A stretch of 64,000 nt of DNA from DATFMP01 sp035266845 (GCA_035266845.1 DATFMP010000022.1:89493-153492); one strand, 5' to 3'. Shown: positions 45,055 through 56,595, counted from the first letter of the stretch. Made by a program: numbers and translations. Notes: generated from the sequence alone by a model not told the origin.

Positions 45055-45373
45055 ACCCGTCTACCAGGAAGCCCTGGAACTTGAGCTCAAGGGACGAGCA
45101 ATCCCATACTCGAGGGAGCCGGAATTGCCCATTCTTTACAAAGGGCAACGGCTGCGTGCACACTACCGGCCCGACTTCATCTGTTTTGACGCCCTTATCG
45201 TTGAACTGAAGGCGTTACCCAGGATTTCGGGGACGGAAGAGGCACAAGTCATCAACTACCTCAAAGCGTCCCGTATCCCGGTAGGTCTGTTGCTAAACTT
45301 TGGAACCCGGTCACTCATCTACCGCCGCTTCATTTTCTCCCCATCTGCGGAATCTGTGGAATCTGTGGATTGA
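45017..45373 (+). CDS. GxxExxY protein, copy 2 (N-terminus eroded)
   Basis: 118 residues from ATG 45017. Motifs GFLEPVYQEAL, HYRPDFICFDALIVELKA (D...ExK) and VGLLLNFG match copy 1. The codons before the ATG (reading NRDPQSYAVIGAAM) match the usual family N-terminus but no start codon precedes them, so the gene is probably truncated at its start or uses a non-standard codon. It overlaps rimO by 38 bases in another frame. It differs from copy 1 at many positions, so the two are independent arrivals. Confidence 0.7.
   Translation: MAVHRGLGTGFLEPVYQEALELELKGRAIPYSREPELPILYKGQRLRAHYRPDFICFDALIVELKALPRISGTEEAQVINYLKASRIPVGLLLNFGTRSLIYRRFIFSPSAESVESVD
45350..45365 (-). repeat. right inverted repeat of GxxExxY unit 2
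   Basis: GAATCTGTGGAATCTG, partner of 44960-44975, itself part of a tandem aatctgtgg repeat in the last codons of the gene, 27 bases before yebC. Confidence 0.8.
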
Positions 45374-45391
45374 CTAGTAGAAGGAACGTGT

Positions 45392-46141
45392 ATGTCGGGC
45401 CACAGCAAGTGGAGCAGCATCAAGCATAAGAAGGCCGCCGCGGACTCCAAGCGGGGCAAGGTCTTCACCAAGCTCATTCGCGAGATCACCTCCGCCGCAC
45501 GGCAGGGCGGGGCCGATCCGGGCGCCAATCCGCGCCTGCGGTTGGCCATGGACAAGGCCCGCGCCAGCAACATGCCCAACGACACCGTGCAGCGCGCCAT
45601 CAGCAAGGGCAGCGGCGAGGACGACGGCGTGAACTACGAAGAGGTGATCTACGAGGGCTACGGCCCGGCCAGCGTGGCCGTGGTGATCGAGGCGCTCACG
45701 GACAACCGCAACCGCACCGCTTCCACCATCCGCACCGCCTTCACCAAGGCCAACGGCAACCTGGGTGGCACCAACTCGGTGCAGTACATGTTCGACCGCA
45801 AGGGCACCTTCGCCGTGCGCAAGGACGCCATGGACGAGGATACGCTCACCGAGCACGCCCTCGAGGCCGGCGCGGAGAACCTGGCGGACGACGGGGATAC
45901 GTGGCTGCTCACCTGCCCCCTGGAGGACTTCGACGCCGTGCGCACGGCCCTGGAGGAGGCGGGCGTGCCGCTGGACTCGGCCGAGCTGCAGCGCCTGCCG
46001 CAGACCCGCGTCACCATCAGCGACCGCGAGGACGCGGAGAAGGTGCTGACCTTTCTGGAGACGCTGGAAGAGGACGACGACGTGCAGAAGGTGTTCTCCA
46101 ACTTCGACATCGACGAGCAACTGCTGGCCGAACTGGCTTGA
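45392..46141 (+). CDS. yebC: YebC/PmpR family protein
   Basis: 249 residues, starting MSGHSKWSSIKHKKAAADSKRGKVFTKL, which is the conserved YebC N-terminus, and LPNDTVQRAI-like (MPNDTVQRAISKGSG) and YEGYGPASVAVVIE motifs. Members act as DNA-binding regulators; recent work assigns some a translation role at proline stretches. Full length. First of the yebC-ruvC-ruvA-ssb run. Confidence 0.95.
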   Translation: MSGHSKWSSIKHKKAAADSKRGKVFTKLIREITSAARQGGADPGANPRLRLAMDKARASNMPNDTVQRAISKGSGEDDGVNYEEVIYEGYGPASVAVVIEALTDNRNRTASTIRTAFTKANGNLGGTNSVQYMFDRKGTFAVRKDAMDEDTLTEHALEAGAENLADDGDTWLLTCPLEDFDAVRTALEEAGVPLDSAELQRLPQTRVTISDREDAEKVLTFLETLEEDDDVQKVFSNFDIDEQLLAELA

Positions 46142-46177
46142 ACGGATTCTGAGCCACGGAGGTTCGAGACGCTAGGC

Positions 46178-46684
46178 ATGCGCATCCTGGGCATCGACCC
46201 GGGCAGCCGCTTCACGGGATGGGGGCTGCTGCACCGGGAGGGCAACCGCACCGCTTACCTGTGCAGCGGCACGCTGCGCCTGGATGCGGCCCGGCCCCTG
46301 CCCCAGCGCCTGCTGCAGCTTTCGGAGGGCATCGAGGCCCTGCTGGCCGAGCACCAGCCAGACAGTTGCGCCCTGGAGCAGATCTTCACCGCCAAGAATG
46401 CACACTCCGCCTTGGTGCTCGGTCACGCGCGCGGCGTGATCGTCTGTGCTGTGGCCCGGCACGGCGTGGCGCTGCACGAGTACACCCCCAGCCAGGTGAA
46501 GCAGGCCGTGGTGGGCACCGGGCGCGCCAGCAAGGACCAGATCCAGCAGATGGTGACCATGCTGCTCGGCCTGCGCAAGGGCGCCGTCATGAACGCCCCG
46601 CCGAAACTGCAGGAGGACGAGGCGGACGCGCTGGCCATCGCGCTCACCCATGCCGCCGCCACGCGCAGGGCGCTGCCCGCATGA
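46178..46684 (+). CDS. ruvC: Holliday junction resolvase
   Basis: 168 residues. Catalytic acids lie in GIDPGS (Asp7), CALEQIFTAKNAHS (Glu) and the C-terminal EDEADALAIAL pair. RuvC cleaves Holliday junctions symmetrically as a dimer. The gene overlaps ruvA by 4 bases (ATGA). Confidence 0.95.
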   Translation: MRILGIDPGSRFTGWGLLHREGNRTAYLCSGTLRLDAARPLPQRLLQLSEGIEALLAEHQPDSCALEQIFTAKNAHSALVLGHARGVIVCAVARHGVALHEYTPSQVKQAVVGTGRASKDQIQQMVTMLLGLRKGAVMNAPPKLQEDEADALAIALTHAAATRRALPA

Positions 46685-47307
46685 TCGGCTATCTGGAAGG
46701 CACCGCGCTGGCACGGCTGCAGGACTCCCTGCTGCTGCGCACAGCCGGGGGCGTCGGCTACCAGGTGCACGTGCCGCTGCCCCTGCTGGCGGAGATCACG
46801 CTCAACGCGCCCCTCACACTGTACTGCGTCACGGTCGTGCGCGACACGGAACTGGCGCTCTACGGATTTGCCAAGCCGGAGGGAAAGCGGCTCTTCGAGC
46901 TGCTGGTGAAGGCCTCGGGCGTGGGCCCCAAGCTCGCATTGGCGTTCCTGTCCGCGTTCGCACCGGCGGAGCTGCGCACGGCGATCATGCAGCAGGACGT
47001 GGCGCTGCTCTCCACCATCCCCGGCGTGGGCCGCAAGACGGCTGCCCGCCTGTGCGTGGAGTTGGCCGACCGGATCGGACGCGAGGCGCACCTCGGCACT
47101 GCTCCGGGTGAAGCCACGGGCGACGGCGCGCCGGACAGCATGGGCGACCTGCTCTCCGCCTTGACAAACCTCGGCTACCCGGAAAAGGATGTGGTTCCGA
47201 TCCTCCGTCAACTGGCCGGCGACGACCTTACCTTCGCCGACAAGCTCAAGCAAGCGCTGCGGCTATTGAGCCGGCGTTCACCCCCACCCGCGCGGGACGC
47301 GACATGA
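46681..47307 (+). CDS. ruvA: Holliday junction branch migration protein
   Basis: 208 residues. The N-terminal OB domain starts MIGYLEGT; two helix-hairpin-helix motifs follow (ASGVGPKLALAFL and IPGVGRKTAARL); the C-terminal domain III (about 150-205) is DLLSALTNLGYPEKDV, the RuvB contact. ruvB itself is not in this window. It overlaps ssb by 4 bases. The frame is open upstream into ruvC; start chosen at ATG 46681. Confidence 0.95.
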   Translation: MIGYLEGTALARLQDSLLLRTAGGVGYQVHVPLPLLAEITLNAPLTLYCVTVVRDTELALYGFAKPEGKRLFELLVKASGVGPKLALAFLSAFAPAELRTAIMQQDVALLSTIPGVGRKTAARLCVELADRIGREAHLGTAPGEATGDGAPDSMGDLLSALTNLGYPEKDVVPILRQLAGDDLTFADKLKQALRLLSRRSPPPARDAT

Positions 47308-47786
47308 GCAATCTGAACAAGGTGCTGCTGATCGGCCGCGTCGGCGCCGATCCGGAAGTGCGCTACACCAAGTCCGGCCAGGTGGTGGCGGACCTGCGCA
47401 TTGCCACCAACGACTATTGGAAGGACAAGCAGGGCAACCGCCAGGAGCGCACCGAGTGGCACTCGATCGTGCTCTGGGGCCAGCAGGCCGAGTTCGCGCA
47501 GAACTACATCAAGAAGGGCCGCCTCATCTTCGTGGAAGGGCGCCTGCAGACGCGCGACTGGATGGATAATCAGAACAACAAGCGCTACAAGACCGAGGTG
47601 GTCGCCACCACCCTCCAGTTGCTGGACCGCCAGCAGGACGGTGAAGGCGGCGGGCCACGCCCCTCGGGCCGCCAGGACTCCGGCTACGCTCCCTCCGGGG
47701 GCGGACAACGCAGCGGCGGGCCCAGTGGCGGCGGCCAGGTCAACGAACCCGAGGAAGCCTATATCGAGGACGACATTCCGTTCTAG
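47304..47786 (+). CDS. ssb: single-stranded DNA-binding protein
   Basis: 160 residues. OB fold about 1-110 (NKVLLIGRVGADPEVRY, TEWHSIVLWGQQAEFA, YIKKGRLIFVEGRL), a Gly-rich linker, and the acidic tip ending EDDIPF that recruits partner proteins. Tight linkage to ruvCA (overlap ATGA) is unusual. Confidence 0.96.
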   Translation: MSNLNKVLLIGRVGADPEVRYTKSGQVVADLRIATNDYWKDKQGNRQERTEWHSIVLWGQQAEFAQNYIKKGRLIFVEGRLQTRDWMDNQNNKRYKTEVVATTLQLLDRQQDGEGGGPRPSGRQDSGYAPSGGGQRSGGPSGGGQVNEPEEAYIEDDIPF

Positions 47787-47921
47787 CGAGAGCGGGACGC
47801 TCCCAGTGGCCCCGACAGGCGCGCCCGCGAGGCGTGCGCCTCCGGCCCATGGCGCTGGAAGCCGCTCTCCGCCACCACCTTTGCACCCTCCCCCTCGCCC
47901 GGCGACCGCGCCGAACCGACC

Positions 47922-48206
47922 ATGGCCGAACCGATCATCACCCCGCAGGACATCGACCGCATCGCCGAGCTGGCGTCACTGGACCTGACGGACGCCGAAA
48001 AGCAGCGATTCGTGCAGCAGTTCGAGGACATCCTGACGTACTTCAAGAAGATCGACGAGGCGCCCGCCGGCGACCTGCAGGACCACCCCATCGACGCCGC
48101 AGATCACATGCGCGACGACGTGGCGCGACCCTCGGGTCTGCGGCCCGACGAGTTCAGTTCGCACATGGAAAGCGGCCATTTCAAGGTGCCCAAGGTCATC
48201 GAGTAG
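47922..48206 (+). CDS. gatC: Asp-tRNA(Asn)/Glu-tRNA(Gln) amidotransferase subunit C
   Basis: 94 residues. GatC pattern: ITPQDIDRIAELASLDLT, FEDILTYFKKIDE and a C-terminal conserved V-P-K-V-I-E. GatC stabilises the GatAB amidotransferase. gatA and gatB are not adjacent. ATG 47922 lies 136 bases behind ssb. Confidence 0.93.
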   Translation: MAEPIITPQDIDRIAELASLDLTDAEKQRFVQQFEDILTYFKKIDEAPAGDLQDHPIDAADHMRDDVARPSGLRPDEFSSHMESGHFKVPKVIE

Positions 48207-48284
48207 CGGGGAAGCTGGGGGACACAAGAACGGCCGCACGGGCCGCTCAGACCGCCGCGCCCGCGGCGGACCAAAGGGAGAGGG

Positions 48285-49118
48285 ATGGCCGACCTGGAAC
48301 AGGCCGCGACCCGTCACTACGACAAGCGCAACCTGGGCGAGAGCATCCTGGCCGCGCTGCGCCGCATGGGCAAGGACGTCAATGCCCTGCGGCCGGAGGA
48401 CCTGGCCCCCGTGGATGCCTTCCACGTGCGGGGACGGGTGGCCACGGAGGAACTGGCGCGCTTCTGCCAGCCCGTCGCGGAGCAGCGCGTGCTGGACGTG
48501 GGCTGTGGGCTGGGCGGCACCGCCCGCTACCTGGCGCAGGAGTTCGGCTGCCACGTGGTCGGACTCGACCTCGCACCATCCTACGTGGAGGCCGCGCGCA
48601 TGCTCACGGAGCGCCTCCGGCTGGCCGCGCAGGTGGAGTTCCGCCAGGGCAGCATGCTGGAGCTGCCCTTCGAGGACGGCAGCTTCGACCTCGTCTGGAG
48701 CGAGCACGCCCAGATGAACATCGCGGACAAGCCCCGGCTCTTCGCGGAAATCCACCGTGTGCTGGCCCGGGGCGGACGCTTGGTTTTCCACGACATCCTG
48801 CAGGGGACGGGCGGCGCACCGCACTATCCGGCGCCTTGGGCCGCCGACGCTGACGCCAGCGCGCTGATCGGCCCGGCCGAGCTGCGGCGCCTGCTGCAGT
48901 CGATCGGCTTCGACGTCAAGCTGTGGGAGGACAAGACCGCAGCGGGCCGCGACGCCTTCCGCAAGGTAATGGCCAGCCTGCGCGAGAAGGGCCCGCCGCC
49001 GCTCGGCCTGCACCTGCTGCTGGGCTCCGTGGCCCCCGCCGCGCAGGAGAACATGCTGCGCAACCTGGAGGAGAACCGCATCGCCCTGCTGCAGGCGGTG
49101 CTGGAGAAGATGCGGTAG
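48285..49118 (+). CDS. class I SAM-dependent methyltransferase
   Basis: 277 residues. Motif I VLDVGCGLGGTARYLA (about 67-82), motif II VVGLDLAPSYVE, and a Methyltransf_11 pattern with FDLVWSEHAQMNI. Similar in layout to small-molecule methyltransferases such as sarcosine/dimethylglycine N-methyltransferase or sterol C-methyltransferase; not resolved. Start ATG 48285 with GGAGAGGG upstream. It converges on gyrB. Confidence 0.85.
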   Translation: MADLEQAATRHYDKRNLGESILAALRRMGKDVNALRPEDLAPVDAFHVRGRVATEELARFCQPVAEQRVLDVGCGLGGTARYLAQEFGCHVVGLDLAPSYVEAARMLTERLRLAAQVEFRQGSMLELPFEDGSFDLVWSEHAQMNIADKPRLFAEIHRVLARGGRLVFHDILQGTGGAPHYPAPWAADADASALIGPAELRRLLQSIGFDVKLWEDKTAAGRDAFRKVMASLREKGPPPLGLHLLLGSVAPAAQENMLRNLEENRIALLQAVLEKMR

Positions 49119-49270
49119 TACCGGCGAACCCCGCGCCGAAGACCTTGCGATCCGATCCGTCGAGCTGGCTTTCGATGTGCTTCGGGGGGAGGGGGCGGGC
49201 CGCACCCCAACCGGAGCCGCGGCCCTGACCTATCGGGAAGTGCGTGTGGCAGCAGCCGGGAGCCCGTCCT

Positions 49271-51670
<2,400 letters not shown>

Positions 51671-51684
51671 CCTGTCCTCTAGGT

Positions 51685-52746
51685 TCAAACGATCCGCCCT
51701 TCGCGGATCTCCATGATCTGCACACCCGGGATCTGCAACGTCGGCGGTACTTGGGTGGTGGTGATGAAGATCTGGTTCGGCATGCTCTTCAGGTATTCCA
51801 GCAGGCGCCCCTGCACGCTCGCATCCAGCTCGGAGAACAGGTCGTCCAGGATGATCACCGGATGAGAGCCCCGCCGCTCGCTGAGCAACCCATTGAGGGC
51901 CAGCTTGAGCGCCAGCAGGGACACACGGTACTCGCCTTGGGAAAAGTAGCTCTCCTTGCGCTGGTCCAGCACCAGTTGCACGTCGTCGCGGTGTGGACCG
52001 TACATCGCGTGGCCGGCCAAGCGCTCCTGCTCGGTCACGCGCGCCAGCGTGGCCTCATCCTGTGCCGGATTGCCCGTCAGCGAGGGCTCGTAGACCAACC
52101 GCAGCGCTTCGTCGCGTCCGGTCAGGAGGGCGAACAGTGCGGGCAACTCCCCGTTGAGGCGCTCCAACAACGCTGCCCGTCTTTTTATAATACCAGAAGC
52201 CTTTTCTATAAACAAATGATTCCAGTCGGGAAGACTGGACAGATCGCCCCCTTTGAGCAATCCATTCTTCTGCATCTGGATCGTGCGGAAGTTCCGCAAC
52301 GCTTCCAAGTAATCGGGATCCAGGAACGAAAGAAAGCGATCGAACTCCGCACGGCGCGCGGCCGGATAGTGACGGTAACTGTACAGGCTGTCCGGATTGA
52401 AGAGCACCGCGTAGAAGAGCGCGGCATAGGCGGAGAGCGTCGCGACCGGCTGGTCGTCCAGCCACACCCGCCGACCCCGGCGCGTGATTTCCACCCGCGC
52501 CTTGGTCTCGAAATCGGGTTTTAGTACAGTTCCTTGCAGCCAAGAAGCGGCCTCGCCGAAGGTCAGCAGGGGGTCCAGGCGGTGCGTGCGGAACGAGCCC
52601 AGATGGCTCAGGAAGTAGATCGCCTCGGCCAGATTGGTCTTGCCCTGACCGTTGTCTCCGATGAACAGGTTGATCCCTTCCGAGAAGTTGACGAACAACT
52701 CACGATAGTTTCGGAAGTGGATCGCCCCGAATTCCCGAATTACCAT
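51685..52746 (-). CDS. recF: DNA replication and repair protein RecF
   Basis: 353 residues. SMC-like Walker A IGDNGQGKTNLAEAIYFL at about 30-48, signature SQGEYRVSLLALKLA, and Walker B PVIILDDLFSELD. RecF loads RecA at gaps with RecOR. A lower-GC patch around 52178-52215 encodes FIEKASGIIKRR. Its start overlaps the dnaN stop by 7 bases. Confidence 0.95.
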   Translation of the reverse strand: MVIREFGAIHFRNYRELFVNFSEGINLFIGDNGQGKTNLAEAIYFLSHLGSFRTHRLDPLLTFGEAASWLQGTVLKPDFETKARVEITRRGRRVWLDDQPVATLSAYAALFYAVLFNPDSLYSYRHYPAARRAEFDRFLSFLDPDYLEALRNFRTIQMQKNGLLKGGDLSSLPDWNHLFIEKASGIIKRRAALLERLNGELPALFALLTGRDEALRLVYEPSLTGNPAQDEATLARVTEQERLAGHAMYGPHRDDVQLVLDQRKESYFSQGEYRVSLLALKLALNGLLSERRGSHPVIILDDLFSELDASVQGRLLEYLKSMPNQIFITTTQVPPTLQIPGVQIMEIREGRIV

Positions 52747-53867
52747 TCAATTCTAAGTGGCATAACAACGGAAAGGAATCCGGAATCGTCCGGAAGCTGA
52801 ATCAGGCATGGATTCAGCGAGCCTTTCAGCTTCATCTCGATCTGCTCACTTTGGTCAGCGACACTAAGCACGTCCAACAGATACTTCGCATTGAATCCGA
52901 TCTTGAGCTCTTCGCCGTCGTATTCGACAGGAAGCTCATCGGCCACGTCGCCATATTCCGCGCGCTCGCTCTCCAGACGCAGGCTGGAGGCGTCCAGGGA
53001 CATCTTGACGGGCTTGATCTTCTCGCTGCTCATGAACGAGACGATCTTGAGCGCGTTCATCATGCGCTCGCGATTGACGCGCACGGACTTGTCGTTGTCG
53101 CGCGGAATCACGGGATCCACATTGGGGAACTTGCCCTCGATGAGCCGCGTCATCAGCACGATCTTGCCAGCGTGCAGGAGCAGGTTGCGCTCGTCGAAGG
53201 CGATCTCCACGCCATCCTCGTTGCGCTCCAACACACGCTGCATCTCCACGAGCGCCTTGCGCGGCACGATCACCTCGGGTGCACCGTTGGAGCTCACGCC
53301 TTCCACGGTCTTGATGACCTGGGCCAAGCGATGGCCGTCCGTTGCGATCCACTGCGCGGCGTTGCCGTCCATGAGCTTCAGGCAGACCCCCATCAGGTTC
53401 TTGCGGGTCTCGTTGGTCATGGTGGCAAAGATCGTCATCTCGATGCAGCGCCGCAGCTCCTGAGCGGTCATGCGGAAGCGGTTGGGCAGTTCGGGCTCCT
53501 CCATCTGCGGATACAGCCCGATATCCACCGAGGGCAGCCGCAGGCGCGAAGGACCGCCCTCCAGGGTCACCCAGAGCTGGTCATCGGAGCTGACGACAAT
53601 CTCGTCGGAAAGGAACTCGCGGCACACCTCCAGCACCTTTTTGGCGCTGATGCACACTGTGCCCGGCTCGCTCACCTTGGCGGGAAACTCCCCCTTGAGC
53701 GATATTTCGTAGTCCGTCGCGGAGAATTCGACCGCACCTTCGCCCCCGCCCCCTTTGGCATTGAGCAGGAAGTTGGAAAGGATCGGCTTGCTGGAGCTCT
53801 TGTCGGTGATGGGCGTAACGATCTGCAGCGCGCTCACCAACTGACTCTTCTCAATGCTTAATTTCAT
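52740..53867 (-). CDS. dnaN: DNA polymerase III beta sliding clamp
   Basis: 375 residues in three similar clamp domains; starts MKLSIEKSQLVSALQIV and ends VMPLRIEW (family end MPMRL/MPLR). Typical inner motifs: RFRMTAQELRRCIEMTIFA and ATDGHRLA. The clamp tethers polymerase III to DNA. A GGGGE stretch near residue 40 is a short insertion. Confidence 0.96.
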   Translation of the reverse strand: MKLSIEKSQLVSALQIVTPITDKSSSKPILSNFLLNAKGGGGEGAVEFSATDYEISLKGEFPAKVSEPGTVCISAKKVLEVCREFLSDEIVVSSDDQLWVTLEGGPSRLRLPSVDIGLYPQMEEPELPNRFRMTAQELRRCIEMTIFATMTNETRKNLMGVCLKLMDGNAAQWIATDGHRLAQVIKTVEGVSSNGAPEVIVPRKALVEMQRVLERNEDGVEIAFDERNLLLHAGKIVLMTRLIEGKFPNVDPVIPRDNDKSVRVNRERMMNALKIVSFMSSEKIKPVKMSLDASSLRLESERAEYGDVADELPVEYDGEELKIGFNAKYLLDVLSVADQSEQIEMKLKGSLNPCLIQLPDDSGFLSVVMPLRIEW

Positions 53868-54186
53868 CGTACGAACGGTCCTTCTTGTTGAGCCCGAGGG
53901 CTGTTGACTCAGGACCTACCATCCTGGTTATACAGGCGATCTCAATGATCGCGCCGGTCGAATTCCTGTCGAGCTGTGGAAGACGGTCGGTGCAGTCCGG
54001 CGGGTGCCGGCGCTCCTGCTCCCCTGCGGGCTCCCCGCGCCACTGGACCGCAGCCAAGGATCGCACACTTCCCGTCAATTCGCATCCAATTACCGCCCCA
54101 TCCAAATCAATCGGATTGATATGACTACTCTTTCCCTGTCGACTAGCGGTGGACCCGCCCGGTCGCATTCCGCGCATTCCGCCCGC
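53868..54186. other. dnaA-dnaN intergenic region, candidate origin
   Basis: 319 bp between dnaA and dnaN, a common site for oriC. It has an AT-richer patch (about 54076-54135) but no clean TTATCCACA box; the nearest words are ctgtggaag near 53974 and ggttatacagg near 53927, each with two or more mismatches. Origin function is a positional inference only. Confidence 0.35.
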
Positions 54187-55623
54187 TCAGCCGGCACCGA
54201 GTTCGCGGGCAAGCTGCTGCACCATGAGCTGCACGTGGGGGTCGCGCCCCATGTCCGCTTGCAGGGTCTGGTGCGCGTGCACCATGGTGGAATGTGAACG
54301 ATTGCCCAGCAGCGTGCCGATCTCCGAGTAAGAGCAGTCCGCGAGTGCTTTGAGCAGGTGTACGGCGATGCGCCGCGCGGCTGCCAGGTTCGGGCTGCGG
54401 CCGCGGCCCTTGAGCGAGCGCACCGTGATGCCGAACCGGTCCGCCACGCGCTCCAGGATTGCCTCGCGCGAGACGGGCAGCGAGCCGCCGTTGCGCTCCG
54501 CATCGAAGAAGGGCGCGGCGAAGCGCTGGGCGAACTCCAGCGAGATGGCCTGGCCGTGCAGGGCCGCATAGGCGCCGAGCCGCACCACGGCGCCTTCCAG
54601 TCGCCGCAGGTTGTGCGTGATTCGCTCGGCCAGCAGCGCCGCTACGCCGGGCGCGAACACCAGACCCTCCGCCTGGGCGCGCTGCTCCACCAGTGCGAGG
54701 CGGGCAGCCCCGTCCGGCGGGGTGATCTCCGCCATGAGCCCCATCTCCAGCCGCGAACGGAGGGCATCGGCCAGTCCAGGCAGCTCGCGCGGGAAGCGGT
54801 CGGACGCTAACACGAGCTGCCGCCCCGCCCGGCGCAGCACGTCAAAGGTGTGCAGCAGCTCTTCCTGGGCCTTGGGGCTCACCAGCAGGAACTCCAAGTC
54901 GTCCAGCAGCAGGGCCTCGGCGCTGCGGTAGTGCTCGCGCAGCACATGCATGCGCTTGCGCGTAATACCATCCAGCACCTCGTTCTTGAAGGCTTCGCCG
55001 GTCACATAGCGGATCTGTTGCAGGCCGTGCCGCTCGCGCAGGTCGTGGGCGATGGCTTGCAGCAGGTGCGTCTTGCCCAGCCCGGTGTGCCCCACCAGCA
55101 GCAGCGGGTTGTAGCGGCGCCCGGGCTCGGCGGCCACCTGCTCGGCGAAGCGCAGCGCAGAGGCATTGCCCGCGGCCGGCACGAACAGCGCGAACGTGTG
55201 CCGGGCATCCCATGCGGCGGCGTCCCCCGCGTCATCCGCGCCGGCCGCGATCGGGGCTGTGGAGCCGACACGGCTGCCGGCGTCCTCGCGAGCCTCGGAT
55301 GCGGCTTGTGGTGCGCAAGCCGCGGCGGGCCCCACCTGGAGCTCCAGCACGGGCTCGTGCGCAAATCCGATATCGGGGAAGCTGTCCCGCAGGCTTTCCA
55401 GAATCAGCGGGCGGAACCGGCTGACGATGCGATTTTTGAAGAACGAGTTGGGAATCCCGGTCAGGACGACGCGGTGGGGCTGCACCTCGCGGAGCTGCAG
55501 GGCCGGGAGCCAGGTCGCCGCGTCTTCCGGCCCGACCTGTTGGCCGATCGTAGCCTTGCAGCGGTGCCAACGCTCAGCGAGGCGGTCCGTCATGAGCGCC
55601 ATCCATTGCGGGTTCCCGGGCAT
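54187..55623 (-). CDS. dnaA: chromosomal replication initiator protein
   Basis: 478 residues. Domain III AAA+ has Walker A GHTGLGKTHLLQAI and Walker B LLLDDLEFLLV; domain IV ends with the helix-turn-helix and recognition motif LGNRSHSTMVHAH, where Ser replaces the Asp of the usual (K/R)DHST. A Pro/Ala-rich linker (about 100-140) is domain II. ATG 55623 has a CAGGGAC upstream; ATG 55602 and 55593 are alternatives. Followed by dnaN. Confidence 0.93.
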   Translation of the reverse strand: MPGNPQWMALMTDRLAERWHRCKATIGQQVGPEDAATWLPALQLREVQPHRVVLTGIPNSFFKNRIVSRFRPLILESLRDSFPDIGFAHEPVLELQVGPAAACAPQAASEAREDAGSRVGSTAPIAAGADDAGDAAAWDARHTFALFVPAAGNASALRFAEQVAAEPGRRYNPLLLVGHTGLGKTHLLQAIAHDLRERHGLQQIRYVTGEAFKNEVLDGITRKRMHVLREHYRSAEALLLDDLEFLLVSPKAQEELLHTFDVLRRAGRQLVLASDRFPRELPGLADALRSRLEMGLMAEITPPDGAARLALVEQRAQAEGLVFAPGVAALLAERITHNLRRLEGAVVRLGAYAALHGQAISLEFAQRFAAPFFDAERNGGSLPVSREAILERVADRFGITVRSLKGRGRSPNLAAARRIAVHLLKALADCSYSEIGTLLGNRSHSTMVHAHQTLQADMGRDPHVQLMVQQLARELGAG

Positions 55624-55830
55624 GTCCCTGCCACTGCCACTGTCTACCGAAAATGCGCCGCACTGTCAGCCCATTTTCGCGAACCCGCGCCGCACCGGCC
55701 CCCCGCGGAGTCGCCACGCCGAGGGCGTCGACCCCGTACGGAGCAAAGCGCGCCGCCATCGCTGCCAGAGCGGCCGCGTGCGCCGTGAGGCCGGACGGGC
55801 CAAGCCTACGGAGAGTGCGTGGGGAGTTCG

Positions 55831-56472
55831 TCAGGGGGTAGGCGGTGTGGCGGCGCCAGTTTCTTTGGGGGGTGGCGTGCCCTGCAGTGCCAAGTTCTGC
55901 ACCTGCCGCTTGCGCATTTCGCTGATCCGTTGCTCCACCTGCTGCTGGTTGCGGTAGGCATTGATCTGCTGCTGCCGCGCCTCTTCTTCCTTCTGCCGCG
56001 CCAGTTGCTCCAGCCGGTCGCGGTAGTTCCGGAAGCGCCGGGCATACGTGGCCTGGTTGCGCTGACCGCTGTGGGCGCGATCCTGTTCGCGCAGGGCGTT
56101 GTAGGCCTCGTCGCGGGCCAAGCGCCGCTGCAGCGCCTCCCACTCGCCCTGGTTCTCGTTGCGATGCCGCCGCAACCATTCCTGCTGCATGCGTTCGCGC
56201 ATCTTCACGGCTGCCTGGGACTGCCGCTCCTGCTCCTGCATGCTCTGATAGATGGACTGGTTGTGCTCCGAGTACACGTACACGCGGGGATCCGGCGGCC
56301 GGAAGGCCTGCAGTCGTGCCTGCATCGCCAGAAAATCGTCCGCCGCGGCGTAGTGGGGAAACTCCGGCAGGTCCGGCCCCTGGCTGGCACAGCCGCCGGA
56401 TACCGCGAACAATAGCGCGGCGCACCCCAGCGCGAGCATCGCATCACGCCAATGCTTGCCTGAACGCACCAT
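55831..56472 (-). CDS. coiled-coil lipoprotein, function unknown
   Basis: 213 residues. Signal peptide with lipobox AVSGGC (Cys about residue 28), so lipidated. From about residue 60 to the end it is rich in Gln, Arg and Glu with heptad-like spacing (QEQERQSQAAVKMRERMQQEW, REQDRAHSGQRNQ, ARQKEEEARQQQINAYRNQQ): a long alpha-helical coiled coil. Ends Pro/Thr-rich. Upstream of dnaA, same strand. Confidence 0.7.
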   Translation of the reverse strand: MVRSGKHWRDAMLALGCAALLFAVSGGCASQGPDLPEFPHYAAADDFLAMQARLQAFRPPDPRVYVYSEHNQSIYQSMQEQERQSQAAVKMRERMQQEWLRRHRNENQGEWEALQRRLARDEAYNALREQDRAHSGQRNQATYARRFRNYRDRLEQLARQKEEEARQQQINAYRNQQQVEQRISEMRKRQVQNLALQGTPPPKETGAATPPTP

Positions 56473-56595
56473 AGCTGCCTCCGACTCCGGATGACTCCGC
56501 CCCCGGGTGTCTGTCCGCAACGCTAAATAAAATGATATATTTTCGGACGTACTCAGTCAACACACGACGTATATCGATAGGAACGTCGGCCGCCC

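Noticed and set aside
53868..54186. Small genes between dnaA and dnaN
   Set aside because: Short open frames here have no ribosome site and poor codon pattern; left as intergenic.
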